From: Nissolia schottii
Lineage: Eukaryota; Streptophyta; Magnoliopsida; Fabales; Fabaceae
Reading direction: 5' to 3'
NCBI GenBank assembly: GCA_003254905.1
Contig: QANU01007345.1
Span: 81,657 to 145,656, forward strand
DNA: 64,000 nucleotides
How positions within the stretch are numbered: the stretch's first letter is position 1; every line of letters begins with the position of its first letter. Below the pieces are notes generated by a model. The model worked only from the letters and a program-made list of their open reading frames with translations, ran no database searches and was not told the origin of the DNA. The position numbers and the translations under genes were made by a program. This document shows positions 47,679 through 60,900 of this stretch, piece by piece.

Positions 47679-50432
47679 TCATTCATTCTCTATTCTCATT
47701 TGCTCAATCTCTTCTATTCTCCTCAACACTGCACTCATCTTAGGCCTCTTCTCTGGCCCAACATCAGTACACTCAAGAGCCAACTCTGTCAGCTTCAGCA
47801 TTGCATCATGCCCTTCCTTCTCTGCCAGTATCTCCACATCAAGTATATCTGTGGACCAATCATTGTTCACCACAGTCCTCACCCAGTTAGAGAGATCGCT
47901 TGCCGTTCCTTCAATCTCAGGTGTTATCTGGCCAGGAACCTTGCCAGTTATGATCTCAAGCATGATGATTCCAAAGCAGTATACATCAGTCTTGTGTGTT
48001 AGCCTCTTCCCTTTGACAAATTCTGGTGACTTGGCTATGGCTAGCTTCTCTGCATTCTTCTTTGAAGTTAGGAGTGGCAAGAATCCATAGTCTGTGAGCT
48101 TGGAATGGTGGTGGCCTTGACTCTCTTCTTGATGGATTAGGACATTGGAGGATTTGAGGTTTGCATGAGGGACCTTGTGAGATGGCATGGAATGGTGAAG
48201 GAATGCAAGACCCTTTGCTATGTCTTTGATGATGGCCAATCTTGTGGTCCAATCAAGAGGCATTCTTCCAATCCCTCTTCCCTCTAACACCAAGCAACAT
48301 TTAAGAAATGTTAGTGTCTTAATTGGAAAAGTCTCAGAAGTCCGGAATTTTTGCCTGAATTCACTTGCCAGAATTATATGGCGTGGATATTGACCTTTAG
48401 ATTGGTAGTAGTTCATATCATTTTATTCCATCCAGTCTTGGTTGTTGTTTTTTGTAAACACTTTATGGCAATAAATTCTGGCTGTGTAGCATTACTCGTC
48501 TTAATTTAGGCAGCGTTTAGTTCTTGTTCTGGGATAAAACGGACGAAGGTAGTGAGATAGATGAGACGTGTCTCCCATGTCCTTTCCTTTTAGAAGTACA
48601 GAATGTATCTTAAAAATTGTCTTCCTCTTTTTTGAAATACAGAAATTAGCTTAGAAACTGTCCAAAGACAGTGGAAAATTTAAGTTTTTTAAATCTCCAT
48701 CCCCTTCTCCAAACATGTCTATGTCTCAAATACTTTTGTTTCCTATATCTCAGAACATGAACCAAATGCTACCTTGGTGTTTTTCTTTATAATTTGACTG
48801 ATAATTTGAGAAAGGAGGGGAAAGAATTAAATTAAACTAACCATGTAGGAGCTCAAACAAAGTTCCATCAGACATAAGCTCATACATGACAAGCTTTTGC
48901 TCCTCTGAGTAATAGAAGGAGATGATTTCCACCAGATTTTCATGCTTCATGCTTCCTAGCAGCTGCATCTGCTGCAGAAATTCCCTCTTGCTCAATTCAT
49001 CCGTGTAGCTGAGTCTCTTGACAGCAACAACAGCACCACTCTCAAGTGTTGCCTTGTATGTGATGCCTAGTTTCCCCCTTCCCAGCACTTCTGCTGATGC
49101 CCTTAACAGATCATCCAAGTCGAAAACTGGGAATTTCTTGTTCGAAAATTCCAACCGGCCGAGTCTTTCGGAATCTTCAATGTTCCTTGAATAAGACACC
49201 ATCTTCTTCGCCCATGCCCCAAACACATACCCTATAAGAGAAATACAAGAACTTATAAACATTTAGGAATCTTGATTTGGTGTGAAACATCTTTTTTCTT
49301 TATAGAAAAGTGGCCCGGTGCACAAGGCTTCCGTCTGATGGAGGACAGATAGCCTTATCCCTACAAGCAGAGAGATTGTTTCTGGGATTTGAATCCATCA
49401 TAAGGCAACAACTTTATTGTTGACCGAACATTTTACCTTATGACATTCTAAATTTATTAGGCCAATTATGTTTTACATTTTTCCCTAGAAAGTTCAGATA
49501 AATAGCATTGTACTAAGTTGTTAAGAAAACCAATGGTATAGGCTTGAAATGTATAAGATATTATCTTAATTCTTACCTGCTGGATCATTTCTTCTTGTTT
49601 CTTTTCCTCTTGCCCTTTTCTGACAAAAGAACAAAGCAACAATGATCAGAAAGAGAAACACTGCAGAAGATGCAGCAGTCAAAGCAATAATCCAAACTTT
49701 GAGTCCCTTCTTATTCTTTTCCCCTGCTGGCCTTGGAGGAACAACAGGAGACGGCGCCGGAGCCGGAGCAGGAGGTTCAGGACACAACTTATCCAATGGC
49801 CTTCCACAAAGACCTGAGTTATTATCAAATGAACTCCTTGAAAACCTCTGCAGCGCACTAGTCTCAGGAATTGGCCCCACAAGATGATTGTATGAAACAT
49901 TGAAACTCTCCAATGAAGCTTGATCAAAAGGTGGAATTTCACCATCCAAGTAATTCTCTTGCAGCTCCAAAACCTTAAGGCTAGGCAAGTCAACATACTC
50001 CAAAGGAATTTGACCGCAGAAGTGATTCTTTGAAAACAGAACTTGTTCCAAAGACACCAAATTTGTGAGATTTGGAATTGTCCCAAAAAGGAGATTGTCT
50101 CTGAAGCTAACTAGGCTCAAGAAAGTAATGTTCTGAAGAAAGGTAGGAGGCAGAGAACCACTAAGATTAATTCCTTCTAGAACAATGTGAACAACATGCC
50201 AATTTGAACATGTTATACCAAACCATCTACTTTGATTCTCTATGCAAGGTGGACCAGTCCAATTCCCATGCAAATTGGCAGAAGAATTCAGAGAATCCCT
50301 TATAAGCAACAAAGCATCTCTTTCTTTATGATAGAAACTCAAATCACTACACAAGACCATGCTATTATAATTGCTCAATAACATAAACAACAAAACCATA
50401 TAATAAATGTTTATGTTAAAGGCTAAGCTCAT
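47679..50432 (-). CDS. LRR receptor-like kinase, probably inactive (LRR-III like), 616 aa
   Basis: Exons 50432-49577, 49231-48842 and 48283-47679 join in frame (1,851 nt). The order is: signal peptide (MVLLFMLLSNYNSMVLC), an N-terminal cap ERDALLLIRDSLNSS with NWTGPPC, about five LRRs (LEGINLSGSLPPTF, VSFRDNLLFGTIPNL, LELQENYLDGEIPPF, NVSYNHLVGPIPE), a proline-rich linker (PAPAPAPSPVVPP), a membrane helix (VWIIALTAASSAVFLFLIIV) and a cytoplasmic kinase domain from about residue 340. The ATP lysine is present in VVAVKRL, but the loop reads GRGKLG, the catalytic loop HANLKSSN lacks the HRD Asp, and DFG is DYG. Family knowledge: few-LRR receptors of this group often act as pseudokinases in growth or pollen signalling. 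The ligand is unknown. The ATG was placed at the first in-frame Met. Confidence 0.92.
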
Positions 50433-51290
50433 GATTGGTGACAAGGTTGTTGTTGCATAAGCCACCAAGGTGTGTGAAGAAAGTCATGTGGCACTCTTTT
50501 TGTTCTAATGGAATGGTTTTTCTTCAAAGCTTTTGACGAAGTTGACAATGCAAAAGCTGTGTTGTGGTTAGATTATGTTGATCATAGTATTATTGGACAT
50601 AACCGGTCTGAACAAGGTTTTGTTTCTTTACTTTCTTTGTGATTATATTAATGTAGTGGCACAAGATGACAGCTTTCAATTCATGATATGTTTTTCTTCA
50701 ACAACGAATTTCTTTTTTCACGTTTCTTATATAATAATATGAAAGAGAAGTGAATTGGTTCGACACTTGTTTCTCTTAAATAAAGTCTTAAATTTGAGTT
50801 TTATAAATAAATAAATAAAAAAGATAAAGCTTTACCTTTATAGTAATTAGGTCAACTCAGTTCAAGTGAGATTTAGTAAAGTCTAATAAATTTTGATAAA
50901 TAAAAAATGATATGAAAGAGAGCGATAAACACGATCACTAAAATTGAGTTTTTTTACATAAATTTTATTAGATCTTCACTTATTTAAAAGGATTTGTAGA
51001 CTTTTATGGGTACAGTGAATGTTAAAATCAAACATTTTTATTGATGTGCTAGTATATGATTAAATAATTATACAATATATTTTTATAGCAGAATATTAAA
51101 AATTAATTGCATAAAAAAATGTGAGTAAATTCATTCCTATTATTCCTCATTGTTATTTTATATGGTGACTTCGTGGGAAGCAAGGAATGTCAATGGTCAC
51201 TAGTAATTTGGATGTGTCTAATGGTTGCTTACCCTGTCGACAATAATTTTGTCCTGTTTCTTATTTCATCTAAATTTTATGGTTTTCAGA
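50433..51290. other. Upstream region of the receptor kinase gene
   Basis: No gene is recognised. It presumably includes the promoter; no specific element was identified. Confidence 0.5.
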
Positions 51291-51294
51291 AGAC

Positions 51295-51825
51295 CATGAT
51301 TATTTCACCAACATAATTTTCGAGTTGTTCCGAAGAGTTCCCACAGAAAAGAGTTCCCACAGACGGTGCCAATGTTCCGAAGTATGCACCTCGGTACACT
51401 TGGATCCTCTGGGATGGGATGAAGGCTCTGGCACGATCTCTGGACTCGCGTTGCGGTGGGTATCTGCAATCACTACAACGCTTAAATAAGCAAGGGTTTA
51501 AGGAGTATAGCAAGTGATAATTGGATGGATCTTCATACCTGGAGTAGGCGCTATTATATAACTGAGGCGATTGAGGTTGTTCCGCGTATCACGGCGGTGG
51601 GATAATATCTCGACCCCGCATGTGGTGGACTGTCCGTGGATCCTGGGATGGCTTATCTTGAACAGATAAGATGACCGAGATCCCGGGCTGGCTTATCCCG
51701 AGCAGTTAAGCTGGCGAGGATCTCGGGGTGGCTTGCCCTGAGCGGTTAAGCGGGGTTCGCGGATATGGGCTTGGGTGGTCGGGTCATCAGGATGGCCTTT
51801 ATGGCCCAGTCCGTAACACGAGTCA
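51295..51825. repeat. GC-richer block resembling an LTR or retroelement leader
   Basis: This stretch is markedly more GC-rich than the flanks, has no long open frame, and contains a duplicated GAGTTCCCACAGA(C/A) start and near-repeats around GGCTTATC(T/C)(T/C)GA(A/G)CAG. It resembles the LTR or leader of a plant retrotransposon. No partner LTR, primer site or target duplication was found. Confidence 0.4.
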
Positions 51826-51829
51826 TACA

Positions 51830-53450
51830 TGTATTAACATGATTTATGCGAATCAATGAAAACATGCTCAAAGAACTAATCAGATTTACTGTACTAATAA
51901 TTGTGTAGACTTTAGATGCACTTGATACATTTTCTTTAATTTAATTAAAAAAAAAGAAGGAAAAATTAGATCGTGGAAGATAAACTAGAACAATGATTAG
52001 TCACCATAGACTCTGGGGCACGCATTCTGTATTAATTAATTTGCTCATGTCGTCACTTCAACCTATAATTAAGTTTTGTTTAGGAATTGGGATCTCTCCT
52101 AGTAGCCACATTGACTTCTTTGTTGTTGTAGTTGTTGATATATTTTTTGGTTTGCTATGAACCTTTGCATGATTTAATCTCTCTCAATTAGTGCATAATG
52201 ATACAAAAGCTCAATCGGATTGCACTTAAGTCCTTTTCACAGTCTTGCAAGTAATGATTTTGTTGGGTATAAATAATGAGTTTAATTGTTATGTATTAAT
52301 AATGTAAAAAAATTTTACATAGAACTGCCACTTAGCTCGACACCCATTTGCATGATTTGCGCGCAAGCAAAATCAAGAAATGGGTGTTTATAGCTTAAAT
52401 AAAAAAAATGGAAAGAAAATTAAAATTAATTGCAAGACTTCGTCAAAAATTAACGGTGAAAGACTTTTGAAGAGTAAAGTATCATTTCTCTTTTTTATAT
52501 TGTGTTATTCACTCAAATTTTTTTTACATGCTTAACTTTTTAAATAATAAGTGAATGAGTCAATTATTTTTGCTTATGTAATAATATTTTATTAGATAGT
52601 CTACAACCTATGGTAAATGTCATTCTTTATGCTTCTGAAAAACTAAAAACCAAACACTGAAAGCTCTTACAAAAAGGATTTCCATTTGCATAAATTGACA
52701 ATGAAGTATTTCTCTTGTATCGCCGTAAAGATTTTCATGGCATCACCAATTTGGTCTATGTGATATGCCCTTAACAAAAAAATAAGTCTAATTTAGTCTA
52801 TCAATTTTAAATGTTGAGGTAAGTTAATTTCTATGTAATTAGACACACTTCATAAGTATAGTTAAATGTATTTTTAGAAGTATAGAATTAAAGAAAAGTT
52901 GATGATAATCATACTTATAAAGCGTAATTAAGCATAAAATGACTAACTTGTCCATGTTTAAAAATGACATGTACTAAAAACATGTTTGAAAAATCATGAA
53001 ACTTTTTTTTTCAAAGAAAAATTGTTTTGCAAAAAGGCATCATGTTTATGTTTAGCAAACTAACTAAAATTACGCAACAACTTTTTTCTGTATAAAATTA
53101 AAGCAATTTTGGAAGGAAAAAAGGTTTAATCTTCTTTTTGGACATTCTAGATAAAATTTTGTTTTTCTTGATTAGAAAAAATATAATTTTCTCACCGTTT
53201 TACTAAATTGATCTTAATTTTCAAATATTATATAATATAAATAATTATTCCATATATTTTTTAATAATTTATCATATAAAAATGATTTCTTTTATATAAT
53301 TTAAATAAAATATATTATTTTAAAATCATTTTCAATTGAAGTATCCAAACATAAATTGATTATTATATAATCGATTATATTAAAAAATAATTTTTAAAAT
53401 AAATGATTATTAAAATAAGTTTAATTTTATCATTTTTTCAAACACACCAA
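51830..53450. other. AT-rich intergenic
   Basis: No gene or bounded repeat was recognised. Confidence 0.5.
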
Positions 53451-53457
53451 AGTTTGA

Positions 53458-53798
53458 TTTGGTAAAGTTTTTTAAGATGACGCTCTTGCTCTAAAAAAGT
53501 ATAAGTCATTTCTTTGTATTTGGTAAACAAAAAACATATGTGATTTTGCTATTAGCTTTTAAAAGCTATGGGTGCTCTTAGGAGCTTTAATGACTAACTT
53601 TTCAAAATTGGTTTATTTAATGTTTATATTTATTATAGCAATTTTAGACATAAATATTATATTTAAAATATACTCATATAATTTGTGCTTGTTGATAGCT
53701 ATTTTTTTTTACCAAACAATTCTATCATGACTTGTTGAGAGCAGCTTTTAGAAAGCTGAAGAGGTTAACAACTCTCAAAAAGTCACAACTTTACCAAA
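53458..53798. repeat. Inverted-repeat element, TTTGGTAAAGTT ends, copy 1
   Basis: It begins TTTGGTAAAGTTTTTT and ends AACTTTACCAAA, giving terminal inverted repeats of about 12 bp around a 340-bp AT-rich interior with no coding capacity. It looks like a MITE. The target duplication is unclear. Confidence 0.55.
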
Positions 53799-53815
53799 CC
53801 AAACCCTAAGACTTG

Positions 53816-54276
53816 TTTGGTAAAGTTTTTTTGAGTGGGTGTTTTTGCTCTAAAAAAACATAAACCACGTTTTTGTGTTTAGTAAACAGAAAAGTTGGAG
53901 GACTCTTGCTCCTAACTTATGACTTATGATAGCCTGGGATGCTTTTTGAAGCTCCCAAGTATACATTTTCAAAATTGTGTTGTACTCAACAAAATGTAGA
54001 GAGACAATAGAAATTTAGATTTATCAATTTATTTATTAAAATCTTAATTCTCCATCGTTAATCCTTTTATTATTTATGTTTATTTATAATCATTTTATAT
54101 TTTAAGAATAATTTTATTGTATATTTATCGAACACTATTTTATTACTTTTGCTTATTAAAAATCAATTTTATCATATTTTATCAAATAATATTATTGTAA
54201 CTTTTGAATAGTTACTTTTAAATAACTCAAAAACTTCAACAACTTTTAAAATTTTACAACGTTAACGAAACCAAAC
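53816..54276. repeat. Inverted-repeat element, TTTGGTAAAGTT ends, copy 2
   Basis: It starts 18 bases after copy 1 with the same TTTGGTAAAGTTTTTT and shares the GCTCTAAAAAA and GTAAACA(A/G)AAAA blocks. Its right end (TTTTACAACGTTAACGAAACC) is a degraded version of the terminal repeat. It appears to be a diverged neighbour of the same family. Confidence 0.45.
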
Positions 54277-54539
54277 CTAAATTAGATTGTTGCTTTTGTT
54301 AGGACCAAGTGACCAACACGTAAAAAAAAAAAGATTTTTTATAAAGAAATTAGTTAAGGAACTTAAAATAGTAAGTTTTAAACTTAAAATACATGTATCA
54401 TTCATTAGAAGCATAAAATTTTAATTTCCAATGTAAATCTACTACTTTTACCTTTTTTTTTAAGTAAGTGCCTGCAAAACCCAAAAAAAAATCAAGTGAT
54501 AAAATTGGTCTATTGTTGAAAGCCTTTTTACACTCTCGT

Positions 54540-55992
54540 CGTTAAAATAATATATCCTCCTTTACGGCTTTCAGATCCTCGAGGGATCCAATTGCAGTAT
54601 AGTCGGGTATAGTCGTATCCACAGGGAGTTGCAAAAATACTATTCTTGAGTTTAGTTAATTAAACAATGAAGTGAAGGATTGGTAAATTGTTGATAGTTA
54701 AATAAGTAAATAAACAACATAAAAATAAATAGGCAACAAATCAGAGATAGATCCGGAAGCTTGTTGGGAATTGAATTATATCGTAGTTTCATGCATCCAA
54801 TTACTTAGTACAACAGAATTATCCTTTCATTGATTGCCCGCCACCAGTTCTTAACTTGTTCATCGCTTTCGCGCATGAAAAGATCACAGGTTTCCTTTAG
54901 TAAGTTGTCACTTTCGCGCACAAACTTAACAAAGTACACCAACGTTATTCCAGATGTTAAAACGATTAATCCCTCATTTCCAGTTACAGCAACGAAGAAT
55001 TAGATGAATTGATTTAGTTCCAACCTATCATGCCGCTCTCACGTGCAATCAAACAGTTTAGAATCATGCTTTAGGTAGCAAAGCTACAACAAGCATTAAG
55101 CATAAAATCATTCAAGCAAATCATAGAAACTGATAGATTCATAAAGCAAAAGTTACATGGATACAATTATACTACAATACTCATCAAAATCCCAACAACA
55201 AGAGGATTAGAAATCCATCTTACAAGAGAATCTCAGAGGCAAGGTTTGGACGCTTACCATGACACGTTCTCACGCTATCATGACAGCGGCCGCTGAGCTT
55301 TCTCGATCTCTTGGCTCCTTCACCGGCCTCCTCTTTGTTGCTAAACTAACCTAAGCTTTGAAGTACAAATGAAATGAGAAAAGAATAAAGTATGAATGGG
55401 AGAAGATGATGTATGGAATATGTTGTATGAGGCTGCAGGTGCCCTCTATTTATAGACTCGGATTGGCTCCACCGCTGAGCGGTTTAGGGCATGTCGCTGA
55501 GCGAAAAATGCTTATCCGCTAAGCAATAAGGGTACATCGCTGAGCAGTTTGGTCTTCTCCGGCGGCTCCAAGCTGGCATAATTAATGCGCGGCAGGCTTT
55601 GCAGGGGCTGCGCTGACTTTGTCAAGACGGTGCCGACTTTGACAGGGCGGCGCCAGCTGGCGTCATAAATGCGCCGCCGCAAGTGGCTCGGTGGGTACTA
55701 TCGCTGAGCGGTATGGGTACCTTCGCTCAGCGGTCTCGTCGTTCCTACGCTGAGCGGCCTACTTGGTATTGCTGAGCGGCCTCGTCTGATTTTGTCTTTT
55801 CCTTCTTATTTCCTCTTTTGCCCTTTGCTCCATTCTTCTGGGATTATTCTTTAATTAATATGCTTGCATCCATTTTTAAGAATAGATTATAAAACCTACA
55901 AAAGTGGGGATTTTAGTTAGATAATTCTTTAAAACATATGCAAATAAGTGCCATTTTAATAGTTGAAAATTGTGTAAATTGGACACTTATCA
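54540..55992 (-). mobile_element. LTR-like retroelement remnant with CGCTNAGCG decamers
   Basis: The right end, read on the minus strand, begins TGATAAGTGTCCAATTTACA, a plausible LTR start. The left part contains GTATAGTCGTATCCACAGGG, which I associate with legume LTR elements. Between 55290 and 55780 the near-palindrome CGCTNAGCG or a one-base variant occurs about nine times. No protein domain is present. It may be a solo LTR or a fragment; the left boundary is approximate. Confidence 0.5.
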
Positions 55993-56348
55993 TTTATTAG
56001 GCTTCATTAGATTCTTGAGATGAAAGGAATACAAAGATAGAAATACCCAAAATTCTGTTTGGTTGTTGAGATATGTTATAACAAAAAATTAATATATTTT
56101 TTATACTTCCATTTTGCTTAGGCATCGATACACAAATTTTTACATTAGAATAATACATTTTTCTATTAAATTAATATAATAAAGGTATTTTAAATTATTT
56201 AAAATGTATTTTCTACCTTACCTTTAATAAATTAAATAAGATATAAATACAAATAAATATATCTTACACATTATTATCGAACAAAATATAAAATAACTTA
56301 ACCTCTTACCTTTTTTTTTATGTCTCTCTTCCCATATTTTTATATTGG
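55993..56348. other. AT-rich intergenic
   Basis: Nothing is recognised apart from homopolymer tracts. Confidence 0.5.
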
Positions 56349-57590
56349 CTTAATTAAGTTTTTAGACCTGTAAAATTTTAAAGTTTGTTTTTAGTCTTGT
56401 ATAAAATTTTTAGTCCCGGTAAAATTTTAAAGTTTGTTTTTAGTCTCTCTGTTTGGCTGGGATTAACGGCACTAACGTGACTGTTAACAGTACCGACTTT
56501 GACGTGCCACGTGGCGTGCACGTGACATAATTATGCCACGTGGCACGCCACGTCAGCGCCATTAACCCCAGCCCAACAGAGGGACTAAAAACAAACTTTG
56601 AAATTTTACAAGGGCTAAAAACTAAATTTTATTTAAATAATTTTTTTGTGCCTATGAAAGGGTAAAACCAACATCAATTTTTTTTTGTTTTATATTTATT
56701 TTAAATAATTTTAACTAAAATTATTTAAATAATTTTAATCACATATTTAATAATTTAAATAATTTTAAATAATTTTGATATTTTTTAATTAATATGAACA
56801 TGATTTATTAGTTTAAATTATTTAAAGTTTGTTAAAATAAAAAGAGTTATTTTTATTAGATATTAGTTAGTATAAATATTAAATATATATTTGGAACATG
56901 ATGACAATATACAAAGAAGATTACATAAGTATTAAAGAGAAGTATGCTAGTTTATTAGGATATATATTAGAATAATTTATGATATGTATTAAAGTGTAGC
57001 GTGACATATTCTAAATTATCCTAATATATATCACAATAAATTAACATACTCCTACTCAATACTTATGTAATCTTCTTTGTATATTGTCACCATGTTACAA
57101 ATATCTATTTAATATTTATACTAACTAATATCAAGTAAAAAAAAATATATAATTATTTTAACAACTTTAAATAACTTAAACTACTAAATCATGTTCATAT
57201 TAATAAAAAAATGTCAAAATTATTTAAATAATTTTAGTTGAAATTATTTAAAATAAATATAAAACAAAAAAATTGTTTGATATTGGTTTTACCATTTCAT
57301 AGGCACAAAAAAATTATTTAAATAAAATTTAATTTTTAGTCCTTGTAAAATTTTAAAGTTTGTTTTTAATCTCTGTAAAATTTTAAAGTTTGTTTTTAGT
57401 CCTCTGTTTGGCTGGAGTTAATGGCGCTGACGTGGCGTGTCACGTGGCATAACGGTCACGCCAACGCCGTTAACCCTAGCCAAACAAAAGAACTAAAAAT
57501 AAACTTTAAAATTTTACAGAAGCTAAAAATTTTACATAAAGAATAAAAACAAACTTTAAAATTTTATAGAAATTAAAAACCTAATTAAGC
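56349..57590. repeat. Long inverted repeat (fold-back), arms about 600 bp
   Basis: The left arm (56349 to about 56985) and right arm (about 56990 to 57590) are reverse complements with modest divergence. Matching landmarks are CTTAATTAAGTTTTTAG / TTAAAAACCTAATTAAG at the outside, GTTTGGCTGG / CTAGCCAAAC, TGCCTATGAAA / TTTCATAGGCA, and ACAAAGAAGATTACATAAGT / ACTTATGTAATCTTCTTTGT near the centre. Each arm itself contains smaller inverted repeats around a CACGTGGC-rich core. A possible 10-bp target duplication, ATATTTTTAT, lies just outside (about 56333 and 57597). No coding frame. A Mutator-like element with long terminal repeats or another fold-back element would explain it. Confidence 0.8.
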
Positions 57591-57820
57591 GTGTTATATT
57601 TTTATCCTCCTTCGTCAACAAAATGCACGCAGCTTCAGTGATTTGGGCTGACCAAATTAAACATTTACTCTAACAATAATAATCTTGGTGTTTAGAAACG
57701 GCGTTTCGTAACCCTCTCCGAATCGAAACGGCCCCTCTCTGAAAATGTCGAAACGCTTAAACCCTCCATGTCTGACTCTCAAAGCTTTTTTGAATCATAG
57801 CATACAAGCTCCAAAACCCT

Positions 57821-57858
<38 letters not shown>

Positions 57859-57938
57859 TTCTCTCTCTCTCACACACACACAAATAATAAAGAGCTTGGA
57901 ATTGAAGTTGCTACTTTAGAGGATCACATAACGTAACG
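57591..57938 (+). promoter_or_regulatory. 5' leader/promoter region of HTH-protein gene
   Basis: A CT dinucleotide run at about 57825-57880, ending in a CA run, precedes the ATG by about 60 bases. Pyrimidine-rich tracts of this kind are common in plant 5' leaders. No TATA box was identified with confidence. Confidence 0.4.
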
Positions 57939-60900
57939 ATGAGGAAGAAGCTTCTGATCGCAGCGACAGCACGCTTCTCCTTCCGCTCCAATCACAAACC
58001 TCGTAACTCTCTTCCACTTTCTTACACTGTACTCTCACTATCTACTACTCATGTTTAACTTCTTGTTCTTTTTCTTTTGGGGGGGGGGGGGGGGGTTTCG
58101 ATTAATTTATGTTTTCATCTGCGTGGAATTTAAGTTGGAAATGGAATTTAGGGTGAATGACATTTGAGTCCTGAAGCTGCATTTGTTGTTTGTTTGTTAA
58201 TTTTTCTTTATAGTATTGGGTTTTTGTAGTGTAATGCCATGAACGGTGTTGCGTGATGCTAGGTATAGCTATGTGGAATAGTTTTGTGTGTTATGAGGTT
58301 TTATTTGCTTTGTCCCGGTTGCTGTAATGTAGCGTCTTTCTTTGATATTAAGGTTGGAAATGTATTGTTACTGGGATCTTGTTTTGTTGATTTGTGTAAT
58401 CATATATCTCATGTGTGTGTGTGTGTGTTTTTGCTTCTTTTGACAGTATCCTATGAGTTAAGTGATTCTGTTGGTCCGTCATATGTCCAGTGGCGTGGAT
58501 GGTCATATGCAGCTGCCACCATGCCTTCTGACACGCCAAATGCCCAGAAAGGTCGGAAGAAGATTTCAAAACATGAACGGAGAGCTATGGTGGAGTCTTT
58601 TGTGAACAAGTATTCCTTTGTTTCTTCTGTAGTTGTAGCTTTATTTAACATCTTACGAGGTCTCATGCATGCTTATCAAGTATTTCAGCATAGTTGGGTG
58701 TATGCATCACAGTTTGTATTAGAAACCTACTTTACAGAGCCAGAAAAGCTTTGTATTTTATCTAAGCACAACAACCACAACAAAGGCTTTTCACGCTATG
58801 TGACGCCAATTTGTGTCCTTCATATACAACAATCACAAGTCATTTGAATCTTAGTCATTCTTAGACCAAGCACAAGCAATTAAAAATAAATATTGCAATT
58901 CATGTTGAAACAAAATAAAGTCCACACTTTCATCGCTTCCCAACAAATTACAAGGGGGAATAGAATGATTATTATTATGGGTATCAAGGAAAAAGAAAAG
59001 AAGCTGTATTGAACTTTTATGGTTATGCTTGACTAACATACTTGCTTTTAGTTCAATTTGATGACATGTCCTGTTTGGTGTTACACTATTGTCTTATGGT
59101 CTGGTCAACCACAGAATAATGTGCACAACTTCTTTAACTTGTCCTGCTAAAGGAATTCTGAAGTTCTGATCATTTTCTGGTTGATATCTTGCTGGAGTAA
59201 CCGATCATTGTACTTATTCTCACTTTTTGTGTGCTGGCTACTCTTGGGGTGCCACAAGTGATTCATAGAGGGCAGAAGAGAATACCCATGTCCTTTGTTG
59301 TTTTAAATGTTGTCCTAGTTTTGTGGTGAAGAACTGAATTTTCCTAATATACTAGAAGATACAGGGAGGAAAAAGTTAGACATTCTTAAGCTCCCCCATT
59401 TCCTTTCTTGAAATAATATCAAGAACATCACGACTACTGCCTTCATTATTTATTTTCTTTAAAAATAGAGTGGTCTGTGTGGACTCCTTTTATACTAGAA
59501 TGGTGCAATTTTATTTCTTATTATTAGCCAGTAAAGAATGGTTGGATACTTAAATGTTCTTTCTTTCTACAGATACAGAACAGCGAATCCTGGGAAGTTC
59601 CCAAAAGCAACTGAAGTCAGAAAACAAGTTGGTGGCTCTTATTATTATGTACGGGAAATCGTCCAGGAACTAGAGTACAAGTCAATAATGAATTCTTCAA
59701 ACAGCATGGATGAGAAGCTGTTGGTAATGGAGCAATGTCCGAAGGTTTCATCTGATAATACCGGGACAGCAAAAGACAGGCCTATCCAAGATGATTTGCA
59801 GTTAGTACTTTCAGATGATCTAGAGACTATTAATACTGGTTATGAAGAAAAGAGAGGGTCCCATATGTCATCTTCAGAGAGAAGGTTGTCTAAGGAAGTT
59901 GAAATTATCTCTACACCAGTAAGCATTGAAAATAAATACCACTTCCAACAGATTTCTTATATTAAATATTGTTACTATGGATAAGCAATGTGCCTACCTG
60001 ATCAGAGTATGATGGTTGTTATGTTTTAAAGGGATTCAATATTGTTGTGTAGCCGTAACTGTCATGAGTGTTGTTGATCACTGATTCGAAAGAGGCAGCT
60101 GCTTTTGCTTTCATGTCTAATTGCTGAATTGATACCTTGTTTTTGAAAAATAAAATAAAATCTAGTTTGTAACAGATTGTAGAGCTGCAGACTAAGGCAC
60201 TACATATCTGCATTGCCTTCATCCACCTGACAATCAATATAGGTAGTGCATTTTCATAAGTTGTGAAGAAATTCATTAAGAACAAATACATTCTGCTAGG
60301 AACTCACATTCTTTTAGGTTCTTAGTTCCACTTTTTGATGGTTTTGGCTTCCTATAATCCTCACCGTTGCTCTTATTCACTTTATTTTTTTGGTGATACT
60401 ATTAATTTGATCAATATATTATGATTATATGAAACAAGAGGGGGAATGCTTGTATTACTTACAAATTTTCCTTCTGCCTTGATTTCAGGTTAATCTTTTG
60501 GAGAAGTCTTCTGATGAACCTTACCCATCAAGTCTCCAGATGCTGAATGACGTTGACACTGAGGAAACTGTTTCTAGTAATTCTGATTGTGTTGCACGGC
60601 AAGCAACTTGCCTGCCACAAGAGGGGGGAAAACATGTTTCAAGTCCATTTAGTGATAAATATGGTAAAGCTCCAGGCCATGAATTTATTGATATGGATAA
60701 TCATCGAATAATGGAGGAAAATTGCATTGAGAAAGAATCTGAATTTGTTGATATGGATAATCATCAAATAAATGAGGAAAATTGCGTTGAGAAAGCAGCT
60801 TATGAGAAAAGGGAGCTAGCTACCTCGGAAGACCTGTGTAAAGAGCCTTCCCATTCAAGTATGCAGGTGCCAAACAATGTGAAGAGTGGGAAAGATGTGT

